Numbered from the stretch's first letter, positions 1 to 12,159 are shown. The stretch: DNA of 60,000 nucleotides from Liolophura sinensis (GCF_032854445.1 NC_088307.1:24317953-24377952), one strand, 5' to 3'. Program-made: numbers and translations. Notes: a model not told the origin generated them from the sequence alone.

Positions 1-2
1 AA

Positions 3-194
3 CTGCCGGCTTGTTCGCGTAAACTCAGAACCTACCTCCAACATTCCGGTTTCCCGATTGTCAAGCGGAAAAAGAACTGTACTCTTCGCTACTTCTGGGA
101 AGAAGAGCTCTACAGGAAATGTACGAACTGCACTTCGGCGGTTTCCGACGACAATTCTCCTCCTAACACTGAAGACTTCAGGACTTGTTCTTAA
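3..194 (+). CDS. C-terminal part of an unidentified Cys-rich protein
   Basis: A frame open from the window edge to TAA at 192-194 gives about 63 residues, while the other two + frames stop or look non-coding. The piece is basic and then cysteine-rich. A KRKK cluster, which could be a prohormone convertase site, precedes a tail with four cysteines (NC, KC, NC and TC). An aromatic/acidic stretch RYFWEEELYRKC lies between the first two. A secreted peptide precursor or a small cystine-rich secreted domain would fit, but I do not recognise the family. The start and upstream exons lie outside the window. That it is coding is an inference from composition and from the stop being followed by AT-rich sequence. 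Confidence 0.4.
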   Translation: MPACSRKLRTYLQHSGFPIVKRKKNCTLRYFWEEELYRKCTNCTSAVSDDNSPPNTEDFRTCS

Positions 195-789
195 GCAAAA
201 TGGAGTCGCCCACACTGGATTATGGCGCTGACTTTATATGTAATTTATCAACTTGAGGTACATGTTAGAATTTTTTTATGGTATGCACCTGCGAGGAAAT
301 GCGTACTCTTTCAATGGTATTTGTTATTTGATATTTACATTTTCTTCTCCTTAAAACACTGAATCTAGTCTACGGGATATATATTTAAACAATTTCTTAT
401 GTTGCGACGTTCACCAAAGTGTCAACCTGGCGACAGTTTAAAAAACTAATGGAATTATGATATTAATTAAATCACCCTTTCTGTATGTTAACACAGGACC
501 CATATTGGCGAGCCTCTGATTGGCTACAGCGTGGAGTCCGGGGCATATACAGGCTGTGATCCTCCAGATGATCACAACAACAACAACAACTAGAATGGTG
601 ATCAGGAACAGAGGTCATGGACAAAAACAGGGACATTGCCAATACCTTCCTGTAATGACATGAATATGGAATTTTCTACGTGCCACATTTATGATACTAC
701 AGTGACATCACTTTGGGATATGATGTCATTGCTTTACAGCATGGTGTCGCGTGAATCGGTGTGTTTTAAAATGGGCCTGTAGCCTATAT
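195..789. other. Non-coding stretch, possibly 3' UTR
   Basis: AT-rich sequence after the stop at 194. It holds a short CAA run near 578-592 and no open frame of note. I see no clear gene or repeat. Confidence 0.4.
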
Positions 790-1480
790 ACAATATTTAA
801 TGTTATTCTTAATTAGTGGCTAATTTTCTGAAATAATTATTTAGAGGGATTGCAAGGTAAGTAGGGAAAGTAAAGTTCTGTTCATTGGATAATTTTCAGG
901 ACTGTTTATATGTACCCTGTGTTAAAATTAAGTGATAATAACCCACCATGGCGTGAGGCAACGATGTCATACCACAGAGAGACATCACTATGACAACATA
1001 GCGTCACAAGTCAAATTCTCATATTAACTCATCAGTGCCCAGGTTTCTGTTTTTGTTTTTCTTCAGAACAAGACATACTTTTTGGACTAATGGTTTAAAG
1101 GATGGTTGAATTGATGTGGATTGTCTGATTAATGGAGATAGGATTTCATGGGTTAAAGCCTTCAGCCTTGGGCGATGCTAGATTAAATCTAGTTTATCTT
1201 CCACAACAGCCAATCGGTGATGTCATTGTTCAAATCGCTTTTAACTTTGTTTTGGTAGATTTATTCCCTTGAAACCAGAGTGCCTAATATATTTACCCTT
1301 GGCAAGTTTCTGTTCATGTGACATATACCGTAATTCCTCAATTTTGTCTTTGCATGTGAAACAGCAAATTTCAGTGCAATTTATGCACATTTTTATTTTG
1401 AGTTTGGAGACAAAACTACATTGGTTGGATTGTCCCAATTTTATAGCTTCACAAAAAGTATGATTTTATCAGTCTGCAGA
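790..1480 (+). repeat. Dispersed repeat R1, long copy
   Basis: The whole stretch reappears in inverted orientation at about 40,565-41,245, with only scattered differences by eye. Shared landmarks are the CACCATGGCGTGAGGCAACG block, the CAGTGCCCAGGTT block and the GGTTTTAGC-like 3' part. No open frame is preserved, so this is a non-coding interspersed element or a duplicated genomic segment. Confidence 0.75.
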
Positions 1481-1689
1481 GAATAATACCTTCAGACTAT
1501 GCTTGAATGAACACCTTGCAAACATGCGAAAAGGTTGAAAAATTACAGTATGTTATTATTCTTGGGAAGACAGGCTAGACTTTCAACAAGGCCATTTTAA
1601 CTGACCGGAAGTGACATCATCAAAGTTAGAAGTGGTGAATCTCGTTTTAATACTAAATGATCCTGGACATGGACTTGACAGCATTTGAT

Positions 1690-1915
1690 CACGTGTTAAT
1701 ATCCTAATTCCTCAACCTTTTCGCATATAAAAGAGCAACTTTCAGTGCATTTTGTGCACATTTTTATGTTCATTTTGGAAGCAAAACTAAATTGGTTGGA
1801 TTGGCCAATTTTAGGGTTTCACTGAAAGTGTAATATCATCAGCCTACACAGAATAATGCCTTTAGAATATGCTTGAATAAACACCTTGCAAACATGTGAA
1901 AAGGTTGAAGAATTA
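1690..1915 (+). repeat. Partial R1 copy
   Basis: It repeats the last third of the neighbouring R1 copy (1,320-1,545): CTCAACCTTTTCGCATATAA, then the TTTCAGTGCA/TTTGTGCACA segment, then AACACCTTGCAAACATG. It is more diverged than the 790-1480 and 40.6-kb pair. A similar partial copy lies inverted at 43.2 kb. Confidence 0.65.
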
Positions 1916-1944
1916 CAGCACACGGATATGGATTATATTTAACA

Positions 1945-2065
1945 TCGAGCCGTGCATGGGAAGGTCTTGCAGCAACCAGCGGATAGCCATGGGTGCCCCC
2001 AGGCCTCTGCCTGGTTTCCTCCCACCATAATGCTGGCCGCTGTCGTGTTGTGTATATCTAGAAAA
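1945..2065 (+). mobile_element. SINE A fragment (tRNA-derived family)
   Basis: It contains the body of SINE A (GGAAGGTCTTGCAGCAACC, then TTTCCTCCCACCATAATGC and the GGCCGCTGTCGT block). The tRNA-like head and the AAATAAAT tail are missing, and it is diverged from the fuller copies at 35.2 and 55.4 kb. Confidence 0.7.
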
Positions 2066-2079
2066 GAGATATATGTGAA

Positions 2080-3424
2080 CTGAGACAGATATGAGAACTG
2101 GAGAAGACACCTATGTGAATTGGAATAAATATGAAGGCTGGAGAGATATGAGAACTTAGGGAAGATACAAGTTGTCTAAGGAATTCAAAATGTTTGGTCA
2201 TTCACTCGTGTTTTAAGAGCTCAAAATGAAAATGCTGAATCACGATCGTCACAACTATGACTTGCAGTCATCATGTAGATATTCATTATTTCAGACTCGT
2301 GAATGATAGCTTATTGTATCTTATCCACCTCCATGTTGTTTTACAATATACATGTAATTTAATATGTTTCACACTTTAGAAGACATTGGATGGACTAATT
2401 TTTTATTCAAGTCATCACTCACTTGAAATATCACATTTTGACACCGGTGTTGTTGTTGTTGTTCATCTTTGACTGTAGTTGGGGTTCTAAACTGTTTTCT
2501 TGACGTTCTTCACGAGATCGGACATTCCTGGATGCGACCGGTCCTGAGAACATGTCCTAATTTACATGCACATATTATCTCATATATGTATCGATGAAGA
2601 TTTGTGATGGATTTTATATTCCTCTTTCATCGAAAAATTGCGTCAAAAGTGACCATCTTGTGTAAGTAAAATGCAATTATATATATTTGTGCATGTTTCG
2701 TTGACGATTTGTGAATGTACTTTTTGTGTTTGTGTAAAAGAATTCCTTCGTTACAACAACTGCATCAGAAAGTGGTCTTATTGTATACGAAAACTGAATG
2801 TCAATGCAGCACTGTGAAACTCACCCACATTACACTAATTGTATACATGTGTGTCAATTCATGTGTGTATTGTATTTCTTTTAGGGCATTGCTGGCTCAA
2901 ATTGTTAAAATGGTGCCAGGCTGCAAACGTTGGCTATGGTTATAAATCAGCAGAGTTTTCTGGTACCTCGCCAAGTTTGGTCACCTTCAGTAAACTAATA
3001 TTTCCGTGGGGTGGCAGTTTCTGAGTCCCATAACGATGACTTCTCGTCATAGGACTAAAAAATTACTACATGTAAGTACGGATAAGGACCTAAGCATGCT
3101 TACATACGTTTTCTGAGTAAACCTGAGATTTTCTCTCTCTTGGCAGAATGGTGTACATAGTTGACAGCTGTTGCTAGACCTTAGGCTTATGATTCTGAGG
3201 TCACTGGTTCAAACCCCAGAGGGGTCAGTTTTCAGCGTGAGAATGTCAGCAATCCCAAGCAGTGATTATAATGTTACTATAAAATCCACTTTCCAGATGG
3301 TATCCACTCATTCTATATGCACGTAAGACGTGGAGAGGTCTGTGCAGTCAACTCAGTAATTATGTGATACATGTACAGAATCATTGCCTTTTTAATAAAA
3401 TGTCTTCCGTGTCATAGCTTTGTA
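2080..3424. other. No recognisable gene
   Basis: AT-rich sequence with a short TTG run at 2,450-2,462. Small open frames on both strands have no recognisable motif and ordinary AT-rich composition. Confidence 0.5.
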
Positions 3425-4080
3425 TTTGTGGTCATTACTTGGCCATCTTAGCCATCAATCTCACTGCTTGAGTGTCTGGATCATTGCCTCCTGTATCATT
3501 ATTGTACAGTCATAGCTTTGTATCCGTTATCACTATTTGGCCTTTTCAGTCACCAGTCAACAGTCAATGTTTTGTATTCCTGGCCATTACTTGGCCTTTC
3601 CAGCCATCAGTCTCATTGCTTGAGTACCTGGATCATTCTGTTTTGTCTCACCATTGTACAGTCATTGCTTTGTATTCCTGGTCATTACTTGGCCTTTCCA
3701 GTCATTAGTCTCATTGCTTGAGTACCTGGATCATTCTGTTTTGTCTCACCATTGTACAGTCATTGCTTTGTATTCCTGGTCATTACTTGGCCTTTCCAGT
3801 CATCAGTCTAATTGCCTGAGCACCTGGATCATTGTGTTTTGTCTCACCATTGTACAGTCGTTGCTTTGTTTTCCTGGTCATCACAAGGCCTTTCCAGTCA
3901 TCAGTCTAATTGCCAGAGTACCTGGATCATTGTGGTTTGTCTCATCATTGTACAGCCGTTGCCTTCTATTCCAGGTCATTACTTGGCCTTGCCAATCATC
4001 AATCTCATTGCCTCTTGTCTCACCATTGTACTTTAATTGCGTTGTATTCCTGGTCATGCTCCATTGTACAGTTTCCCAGC
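3425..4080 (+). repeat. 98-bp tandem repeat
   Basis: The landmark GAGTACCTGGATCATT recurs near 3,620, 3,719, 3,817 and 3,915, giving a 98-bp period. Weaker units extend to about 3,425 and 4,080, so there are six to seven copies. Each unit carries CACCATTGTACAGTC and TTACTTGGCCTTTCCAG. Open frames across the array (for example 3,654-4,112) come from the repeat itself. Confidence 0.85.
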
Positions 4081-7000
4081 CATGCCCTTTGTTTAAAAAA
4101 CATGCTGTCTAATGTTCAATTTCGTGTAAGATGATAATCATTATGATGAAAAAAGCCTTTGAAAGCCGTACTAGTACTACTACTACTGGGTCCGTATTTT
4201 TCAAGCAGCTTAAGTCTGAAGTCATAAATTGCAAGTGCTTAAATGGCCAAGCTCGGAAGAGGACAGAAATTGTGGTTTGCACATTGTTCTGCAGTAAAAA
4301 AATCTCTGTACAAATTCTAGAGCAAAACATTTTATTTGTAGCTGTGTTTGAATTTTTGACTAAAGTCTTCAGACCTTTGATAAATACGAGTCCTAGCCTC
4401 AAACAAATTGAGCAATGTTGGATGGTTCACTTTTGGCGTATTAGATTTTCCGAAAAAAAAAGCAGTGATATTTTGCTTTTATTGGTTAATATCGTACATT
4501 ACACAAACAGTTGTGTTTTGGAAAATGTTGGAAAGAACAACCTTTTGTTTTCTACGCACTCTTTGTTGTGTTCAGTTTTTTTGTCAGCCAGTTGTTATTT
4601 GAAAGTTTAAAACTGAATTACCATTAAAAATGGATATTTCCACCGGAGTTGTAACGGAAGGTAATGCGCAAAAACGCAGTCACTTTGGTCAATGTCTATC
4701 GGATCTATTAGGTGACACTTTGCAAAAAGTAAGTCATTGAAGGGAAAGAAACTTAGGTGAGCGCCGGTGATAAGACCACTGAAAAGTATGTGGAAATACC
4801 TGACTTATTATTTTCTCTTTTTTTATGAAACTGCGTTTGCGGTTAACCGGCATTAATCGCACCTGTTATTAAGATAGTCCGTCTTTCTTAATCCCAGATC
4901 TTAATGGGTATGCAATTCAGGTGTTAAAAGACAATGATTAAAAATGTGGGAGGGCCCTAAATCCAATCCACTTGAGAGTAAGGTATAGGCGCACACCCCG
5001 CTATATCCCTACAGGCTTCGAACAGAGCCTTGAAAACATTTAAAACGTGTAAATTGAGAACCGGATTTACATAAAGATTGCAGAACCAGTCAGGATTTAG
5101 TGTATAAACCATTCTGGCACTCCCTGGAGAAATTTGTTCCCAACATCTTTGAAATCGCCCAGTGTTTTAGTGTGTACGGACGATCGGCCAATAGGGTCAG
5201 TGTACATTTGCTTTTGATTTGTATAAGTGTTAAATATTTATTCCAGGTTGCCTGGAAAATGTAAATTTTGGGCATGGAAACAGCCGGGAGTTTATTAAGG
5301 TGTAGAAAACGTGTTCAGTTTTATGTGACACATAAAAGTCTCGAATTTTACTACTGGAATGAAAGTATGACAAGCCTATTTCGTAAGCCCCGGTCAGACG
5401 ATGCGATTTGTTGATAAAAAGCTACAATCGCATAGAACAGCGCATGAAATCTTACTTTTACTCGAGTAGGTAATCGAATTCGATGAGTCGACAATCGTAT
5501 CGTGTTTACGGCTTAAAGGAAGACGTACTTTAAAACTAGGAGTATGTTTCTGATTAAAATTACGAGATATATGCCAAAAAAGGTGGAATTTTGTTTTTTC
5601 AATTTTAGAGCATATTTTTCTCCATAACTATTTTATGCATATTTACGGTCAGTGGTCGGAAATAATGTCTTCGATGAACATATTTGGAGCGCGTGACCAG
5701 CTTAGCACCCCCATATTCGGGCTCTTCCCCCGAAGAAAACAAAGTTGTTTTGATAGCTATCATCTTTGACGTTACCACAGCAGGTTACTTAATTTCCGGA
5801 TTGATAACTGGATCCCTTGGAAAACCGTACAGTAAAAAGCCATTTTTACGCCCCAAGAAAAAAGATGAGTGGTGATAATTCTTTGAAATATTGAATGCTC
5901 CTTCACCATGGTAACCGTAACTGCAACCTGAGTTACACGAGATCTATCAGCTTGTACCAGTATGGAATTTTTTCCCTGAATTAAGCATGACTAATGACCC
6001 CTAACCCTGAGCTCCCCACTAAAACTGACGGAAAAAAACAACGACTTTGTTTATATTCATTTTTCCAGACGAAATAATGTTTTATATTGTAATAAAAACT
6101 GTTTTATATGTTTTCACAGAATTTTGTGTTGCTTTATCTCGAATGCTGCACTTTTGTCTGCAATTTTTAGTTGGCAGTCCAGTGTATAGAAAAACTTTAC
6201 ATTGAGCACACCAAAACACAAGTTTTACATTTTTTGGGAAGATTTGTATAAGGTAGCCCAGGATTGAAGTTCTTTGCTCGGTTGTGGTTCTCAGAACACA
6301 CCACACATCGGTTATTTGTAGCTGCATGGGGTGGGGTGGGGGAAGGGGCGCTCTCTGAACTTCATGTTGACCATATTCAACCATATAGTTTTGCACATCC
6401 CGCTGTGGTTGCGGCGTCTGGTAGGTACAGTAATCGCCCACAAGTTCATGACAAAGCTTTTCAATGTAAGAGTGAAAGGTAAGCTGTCCGTGTCCCTATG
6501 TTGTGTGAGATTTGTAACACCCTGAAATGAGACGTGCAACTTATGTATAACATTTCATTAGCAAACGACGTGGCCCTTTGTAATGTCGTCTCTTACGTAG
6601 TTTAGTCATTTGGTAATTTTTTACGTGTGCCCCCCATGAAAATATTGTCCGCCTACACTGCCTTTGGGCATGCCATTGGAACTTTCGTATGTTCTATTCC
6701 ATCATATCTAGACATGATCTAGACATGGTCGCGGATGTTTATTTATTAGCATACTTCACAAGCCGGCCTCCCGGGTTTTACATTTTAAAACTGTGCCGGA
6801 AAACCGGCCTTTCGGGTTCTAATGGTTAAATTGAGTAATAAAAAACGGTCGTTTCATATGTCGTTTAACTATATCAACAGGCATCTATGCAGGCCTATGT
6901 TGTGGTGGCATCTTTGACTGAGCACTTTCCCTGTGGCATAGTGAAAATGTCTACTTAACGTGATTTCTAAACATGCTGGGCGTCGCTGTAATAGTTCGGC

Positions 7001-7318
7001 ATTGTTATTTCATGACATTCCACTAGTGATCCCTCCTACCAAGCAGACTGAATTGTTAGTGTTTGTTTGAATTCTGCTAGCGTACCATAGCCCTGGGACG
7101 AAACATTTGCTTCTCTGGAAGTTGTTTATATAACAGTGTACACTAAACCGTATCAGATACATATTGTCGAATATGAAGTGATGATATTTTGGGTATGACA
7201 GATGTAAATGACTAAAGAGATAATCGCAATGAACTTGCCATGGGTGAAAAGTCCTTAAAAGAGAGTAGCCACCATTCTGTGATTAGTAAGTTATTTCGTG
7301 TGGTCTGAAATACTCTCA
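4081..7318. other. Unassigned, mostly non-coding region
   Basis: Several small frames exist (4,131-4,610; 5,684-5,875; 6,082-6,441). None has a domain motif, splice context or biased composition that I can defend. The only oddity is a GC-rich patch around 6,750-6,830. It contains two similar stretches, AAGCCGGCCTCCCGGGTTTT and AAACCGGCCTTTCGGGTTCT, about 45 bp apart. Confidence 0.4.
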
Positions 7319-8085
7319 TGCCGTGAGACATGCGTTGTCGTCTACATATAGCTCTTGAGTGCTTGTGAGACATGCATGGTCGCCGGTATATATGTACGCC
7401 TTCTATGTTTATGAACCATGGCCGCCTGTATATACGGCACTCATATGCTTCTAAGATATGACTAATAATACATGCCGCTGTCGTGTGATTGTAAGACATA
7501 GCAGCCTATACGTACTACTCTCGTCTGGTTGTGAGACATGCATGGCCGCCTATACACATCGATCTCATATAGTTGTGAGATATAGCTGCCTATACGCACA
7601 GCTTTCGTAAGGTTGATATAAGCGTCATGTCCGACATTTGCATACCACTGGTAGTCCGTAAAGGGCGTTCCAAGTCGATTATCGCAAGATCCATTTCCAA
7701 AACAACGTTTAACACTAGCCCCCAAAGACAAAGGTATGTAAGGAATTATACAAATAGGAAATAAAGCCGGTCACAAACAAGAGAGAAGCGGTCATCAGTT
7801 TTCAATGATGCCAGGCAGACAGTGGATATTCAAGTGTGACATGGCCACCCATACACCCGGCTATCGTACAGTTGTGAGACATGGCCACCTATACATGTAC
7901 ATACAGCTATCGTATGGTTATGAGACATAGCTGACGATACGTACAGCTATCATATGGTTGTGCGACATGGCCGCCTATACATGTACATACAGCTATCGTA
8001 TGGTTGTGAGGCATAGCTGACGTTACGTACAGCTATCATATGGTTGTGAGACATGGCCGCCTATACATGCGGTCCTCGTGTTGTG
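7319..8085 (+). repeat. Minisatellite with alternating ~50-bp units
   Basis: Variants of GTTGTGAGACATGGCCGCC-TATACATG and CAGCTATCGTATGG recur throughout. They are degenerate at the left and well conserved at 7,850-8,085. In the right part two unit types alternate (a GCCGCCTATACATGTACATA type and a GCTGACGATACGTA type), giving a higher-order unit of about 100 bp. Confidence 0.75.
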
Positions 8086-8720
8086 AATGTATGTATATGC
8101 ATGAATTGGGTTGTACGTCGCATATTTTAAGAATTAGTGTCCAGATTTAGCTATTGGTCCTTATTGTAAAGATTATGACCTGTTAAAACAGTGTGTTACC
8201 GCAGGGGCTTCTGAGAAACGTAATAATAAAATTAAATCCACGAACAACAATATATTTTCTGCCCTAGATCTCCAGGCGGCCGCCTGGTACGGCACAGCCT
8301 TGTCAACTGCCGAATTTATTTACTATTCTTTTCCACCGTCTGCATTACCATGACTATCATTCTATTCCCCCAATGGATTCTAAATTCCGTACCCATGCCA
8401 CCACACTTTACAAAATGACGGTCATTTTATTAACGAAAAAAGTTTCGGTACATGAATAGCATTCAGGTACATTCAAATAAACAAGTGAATTAAATTTTTC
8501 TTTTTTCTTTTCAAGTCCATTGTTCCGTTAAAAGTTTCCAGCATTATTGGATTAATTTGTTTACAGTGTCATCTATTGACTTTGACAGAACAGGAAAAAT
8601 AACCGTCATCGATAGGGCAGGGGATTTAATCGTGCCCAACAATGATACATGTACCTACATGTATTGTCATCATTTTCTATTTCTATTTATCCATTTTAGT
8701 TCTTCTATTTTAAAAAGGTA
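8086..8720. other. AT-rich spacer, nothing recognised
   Basis: AT-rich DNA between the minisatellite and the CpG-rich unit. I see no ORF and no repeat shared with the rest of the window. Confidence 0.4.
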
Positions 8721-9190
8721 AGTAGTATACACCGCCGCTTTTGGCGCGTATTAAGGCGGCGTTGAGGCGGCGTCTTGTCGTTGAGACAACGCTACGTGGG
8801 GTGAATAGATGTTTGAACCAAGTCGGCTTGTCGATTATCGCCCCAAAGCGGACCAATAATCGACGCGTATGATCCAGTTCGAATTTCGTTGAGGTCCGCT
8901 TTGGTGAAAAGTGCACGTGATCGCCTTCAGCAGTTTGCTGATGTGCGCCAAAACGGGCCAATGGGCGGGTGGGATTTTCGCGCTCGGATTTCGTTTACGT
9001 CCACCTTGCCTCCACCAGTGAGCGGGCGGCGGGACGGACCAATGAGCGACGCGTGAGGGAAACGTCGGCTTCTAAAATTGGGTTGAACAGCTCCATCGCG
9101 TTGAACAAATGGTCGACGGGCAGAACAAGAAACACAAGTGCTGGGGAAAAATCGTCCCGGACGTGGTGTTGGCGTGCGAAGCTACGGTGG
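8721..9190 (+). repeat. Left inverted arm with CCAAT boxes
   Basis: It aligns with the reverse complement of 12,160-12,533. Shared blocks are the outer GTAGTAT end, TGTCGTTGAG, AAGCGGACCAAT, GCTCGGATTTC, AACGTCGGCTT, GGGTTGAACAGCTCCATCGC and CAAGAAACACAAGTG. Three CCAAT boxes in similar context (near 8,846, 8,960 and 9,039) suggest a proximal promoter for the ORF that starts just inside the arm. Confidence 0.65.
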
Positions 9191-9265
9191 AAAGCTACGG
9201 GTAGACCTGCCTCCCCGACGCCAGACTACGTTCGCCAAGACGCTTTTTGGATAGACGCCCCCATT

Positions 9266-9793
9266 ATGTTAAAAAGACCAGAGCCTACCAAAAAGAAGAA
9301 GGCAAACACATCACTGGAGACCTTGGTTGAGGTATGTGGTGACAAGGTTGAGATAATACAGTGTCCCACAGATCCCGAGTCCCCACCCAAGCGTGCCGTC
9401 CTCGACGGTCGCGCGTCGGGGAAGATGAAGGAGTTGACTCCAGCTATCTCCGAAGTTGGCTTGACGTTGCGTCAGCCGTTATCAGAAGACTGGTATCTCA
9501 ACACTCTGACGTCTCCTGATGGCACCATCTTCATGCACGTAAAGAAATGGTGGTCGTACCGACCCGGCGGTCCCCGCTACCCGACCAAAGAAGGTGTCAC
9601 CCTCAACTACCAAACCAACTGGCAAAACTTGACCTCCCTTCCCTCCTTGCTGCAGGACCAAGAGCTGGCGATCATCTTCGTGGACGAAGGCCGTACCCTT
9701 TACCTGAAAGATGGCGGTGTGCTCGTCAATTTCATGCACCAGGCCCGCAAGGTTCCACTGCCTTGGGAGGCGGGGAAGGGAGTGAAGGACTAA
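9266..9793 (+). CDS. PC4 (p15) ssDNA-binding-domain-like protein
   Basis: The frame is open from 8,969, but its first 99 codons run through the inverted arm, so I place the start at the ATG at 9,266. The product is 175 residues. A lysine-rich N-terminus (RPEPTKKKKAN) is followed by a ~65-residue domain at about residues 78-140. That domain shows the PC4 core order: a strand with G-x-I-x-M-x-V-K-K-W-W, then P-T-K-E-G-V-T-L-N, then W-x-x-L. PC4 proteins bind single-stranded DNA and act in transcription and repair, and many-copy PC4-like ORFs occur in invertebrate genomes. The CCAAT-rich arm lies immediately upstream. The frame stops at 9,791-9,793, and a plausible C-terminal continuation follows in another frame. 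Assignment rests on motif spacing only. Confidence 0.5.
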   Translation: MLKRPEPTKKKKANTSLETLVEVCGDKVEIIQCPTDPESPPKRAVLDGRASGKMKELTPAISEVGLTLRQPLSEDWYLNTLTSPDGTIFMHVKKWWSYRPGGPRYPTKEGVTLNYQTNWQNLTSLPSLLQDQELAIIFVDEGRTLYLKDGGVLVNFMHQARKVPLPWEAGKGVKD

Positions 9794-9807
9794 CTGTCTC
9801 AGTTTAT

Positions 9808-9911
9808 CCTTCAAGGAGGCCAACTTTCACTTCGCCCTGCTGTACGTGGAGCGTCTGGCAGCCAACACGCCAAAAGTCTCCGTGAAAATCGAGGACAAGC
9901 CCACAGGCTCG
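9808..9911 (+). CDS. Possible second exon or frameshifted tail of the PC4-like ORF
   Basis: After the stop of the PC4-like frame, another + frame reads a protein-like tail (KEANFHFALLYVERLAANTP...) to a TGA near 9,909-9,911. The sequence before it, GGACTAACTGTCTCAG, looks like a branch point and 3' splice site. The tail could therefore be joined by a very short intron from a GT around 9,748 or later. A simple frameshift in a dead copy is equally possible. Confidence 0.3.
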
Positions 9912-9913
9912 TG

Positions 9914-11387
9914 AGTGCTTTTCAACCCTCTTCACCCTCACCGGTGTTCCCTACTCGATTAGCAGTGACGTGTTCTCTATAGTACTCTGTGTGAGTGTGT
10001 TTTACAGGGCGTTTCGGATTAGCCGGTTTCTGAGGATGGTGAACTCTCAGCATGTCCGTATCGGTGACACAACCACCCCCACCATTACCCATTGCTATTA
10101 CATACGGTGACCTTTCTACACATGTGTTTACAAGGATGTTACCACGGTGTGAGATCTGAACTTAGAACGTTGCCAAGCCTTCCTTATCGGTAATTCGTTC
10201 GCCACCACCACTACGAGGCATTTCCGATGATAAGGATGAACGGACATGTTTTCTTTCGTATACACACAAAATAAACGGACATGACATTGGACTTTCCATG
10301 CTGCTTGTGCTCTGTTGCTGTGCTTATTTTGTTTCATTCACTTTTGAGTTTAAATGCAACAACAACAAAAAACGTTGCTATGCATATAACGTCAATCACA
10401 GGTCTTTTCGGTGGTTATTTCCTGCCTACACCGCGTGTGTTATTTAAGCCACTGGTGTCAGGTAGTCCGCCGTAAGTGATTGATTGATGAATGTGTTGCT
10501 CTGTCGGTGACCACCCTAGAATGATAGTGTTTTAAAACTTTGGGTCTTTCCAGCCTGAATAACCTACGCACCACGCCCAGGTGAAAAGAATGGGTGGGCT
10601 TCGTCACCGACCTTCGAATGCACACGTTCGTACTCCGTAGTGTGTTTTCGGGCTATAGCGTCAATCAGAGACGTCTGCGGGTAGTACGCGCTTACGCGTC
10701 ACAGATTTCCACGATCGACAAACAGATGGTTCCTGGGCGCCTACCTGCCCATAAGTTATACGTACGCACGGTCCGGCGAATCAGTTATTTCAATGTTAGC
10801 GCCCGCAAGGTCACGCCGCCTCCAACGTTTCGCGTCCTTGTTGTCTGCTGGCTCGAGCAACCCCATCCGTTCCACGCGCCGTTCTGCCAGGCAACGATGC
10901 GGGTTTATTTCGGTGTTGTGTGAATGTGCCAAGAATGTGTGAATTGGGAACGTTCCATTTACGCGGACTCAGAAGGCGAGGTTACAGCGGCACAAGACGG
11001 ATGTCCGCACCTCGATCAAAAAAAGTGTTCCCGCGCATAAGAAAGGATGCATTGTTCAGCCCGGTGGTTTAATTTGAGCGCTACTCGCCCCCATCATAGC
11101 AAATGTCGGCAGTGCCCACATGAGTGCCATCACGCGGTAATGGAGCATGTCAAGAAAATGGCATTGGTCGAGCCGCGCCTCTTAGGCACGCTCACGCACA
11201 CGCACACGCCACCCGTCTTCCCGTATGTTAGTGTGGCGTGGCGAGAGAGAGCATGGGCGGTAAATGGCAGACCCTGGGGTGTGCGTGAAGACTGATGATC
11301 TATGGTGAAGCAGGTGTGTGGCGTGGTGGAGGCATAGTGCGGAGACGTGTGAGCATGGCGTGGTGATGGTGACAGGCATGTGCTCTG
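9914..11387. other. Interior of the CpG-rich unit, no firm gene
   Basis: GC-rich, CpG-rich sequence. A + frame at 10,594-10,923 and another at 11,047-11,295 have no domain I can name. The second carries CRQCPHECHH, which resembles part of a C2H2 finger but lacks the full spacing. Zinc-finger-like debris on - begins at its right end. Confidence 0.35.
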
Positions 11388-12113
11388 TTATCTGGGGTGG
11401 TATGCAAATGCACGGAGAACACGTTTTGCCCGGCGGAAGTATGGGTTGTTGTCCTGCTGCAGGAAGTGTATCTTACCCTGGGGTAAGTCCCGGCATTTTG
11501 CCCGGCAGAAGTTGGGAGGTTTCACCTGTTGCGCGCGACGAGCCCTACCCAAGACTCGGTAGACGGAGGACTCGGTGGCGGAGATGCCGGTGCACGAAAC
11601 GCATCTTCGGCCTAAAAACAATCAAGCGAGCTAGGTGGGATTCACCTGTAGCCCGTACGAGTGAGTATCGGGTAGACCAAGTTTGTCAGCGTAGCCGAAT
11701 GGTCCCAGAAAACCAGTCGCGTAAGACGAATGTGTTGTTCGTCGATGGACTTGCCAATCCCGTAATCGGTAGAAAGTCATATTACACGCTTCACATGGGT
11801 AGGTCTGCTTTTTTGCCCGTGCGCCTGCTGGTGCCGGACCAAGTTCGTCCGTCAGTAAACTCCGTGGCTCACTGTCGCACGTTAATTTCACTGCCTCTTC
11901 CCGCATTGTGTGCGTTCGCTGATGCCTGAGTCAGATGTCCCGTCGGGAGAATGTCCGGGTGCAGACATGGTAAGCGAACTCACCCCTCTTCGAGGACTCT
12001 CCTTGTATTTGACGTTCGTGTCGCAGTAAACCCGCCCTGTGAGAAAACCGTGTTATGGGAGTGCTTGCCCTTCTTTCGGCCGTCAGCGAACGTCGAATCA
12101 GAGATAATCCCAT
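11388..12113 (-). pseudogene. Degenerate C2H2 zinc-finger gene
   Basis: Read leftward from the right arm, several frames show C2H2 finger remains. The clearest (about 11,780-11,720) is YPCEACNMTFYRLRDWQVH followed by RRTTH, a full C-x2-C-x12-H-x4-H finger. Upstream of it, SRRDI, an in-frame stop, then LRHQRTHT is a finger with its first cysteine lost and a stop inside (near 11,930). FSHRAGLLRHERQ near 12,000 is another half-finger. C2H2 proteins bind DNA. This copy is broken and cannot make the full product in one frame. It begins just inside the right CCAAT-bearing arm, mirroring the PC4-like ORF at the other end. Confidence 0.5.
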
Positions 12114-12159
12114 GGGTTTAGCTGTGGCGTGACGATCTCCCTATCTCCCAACCTTCTTT

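Noticed and set aside
3472-4112. Overlapping ORFs at 3.5-4.1 kb
   Set aside because: Translations of the 98-bp tandem repeat.
5684-5875. 63-codon ORF ending KKPFLRPKKKDEW
   Set aside because: Somewhat protein-like, but it has no motif, promoter or splice evidence and is within the length expected by chance.
8969-9265. N-terminal 99 codons of the PC4-like frame as real protein
   Set aside because: They run through the inverted arm and its CCAAT boxes. The other arm is not open in the same way.
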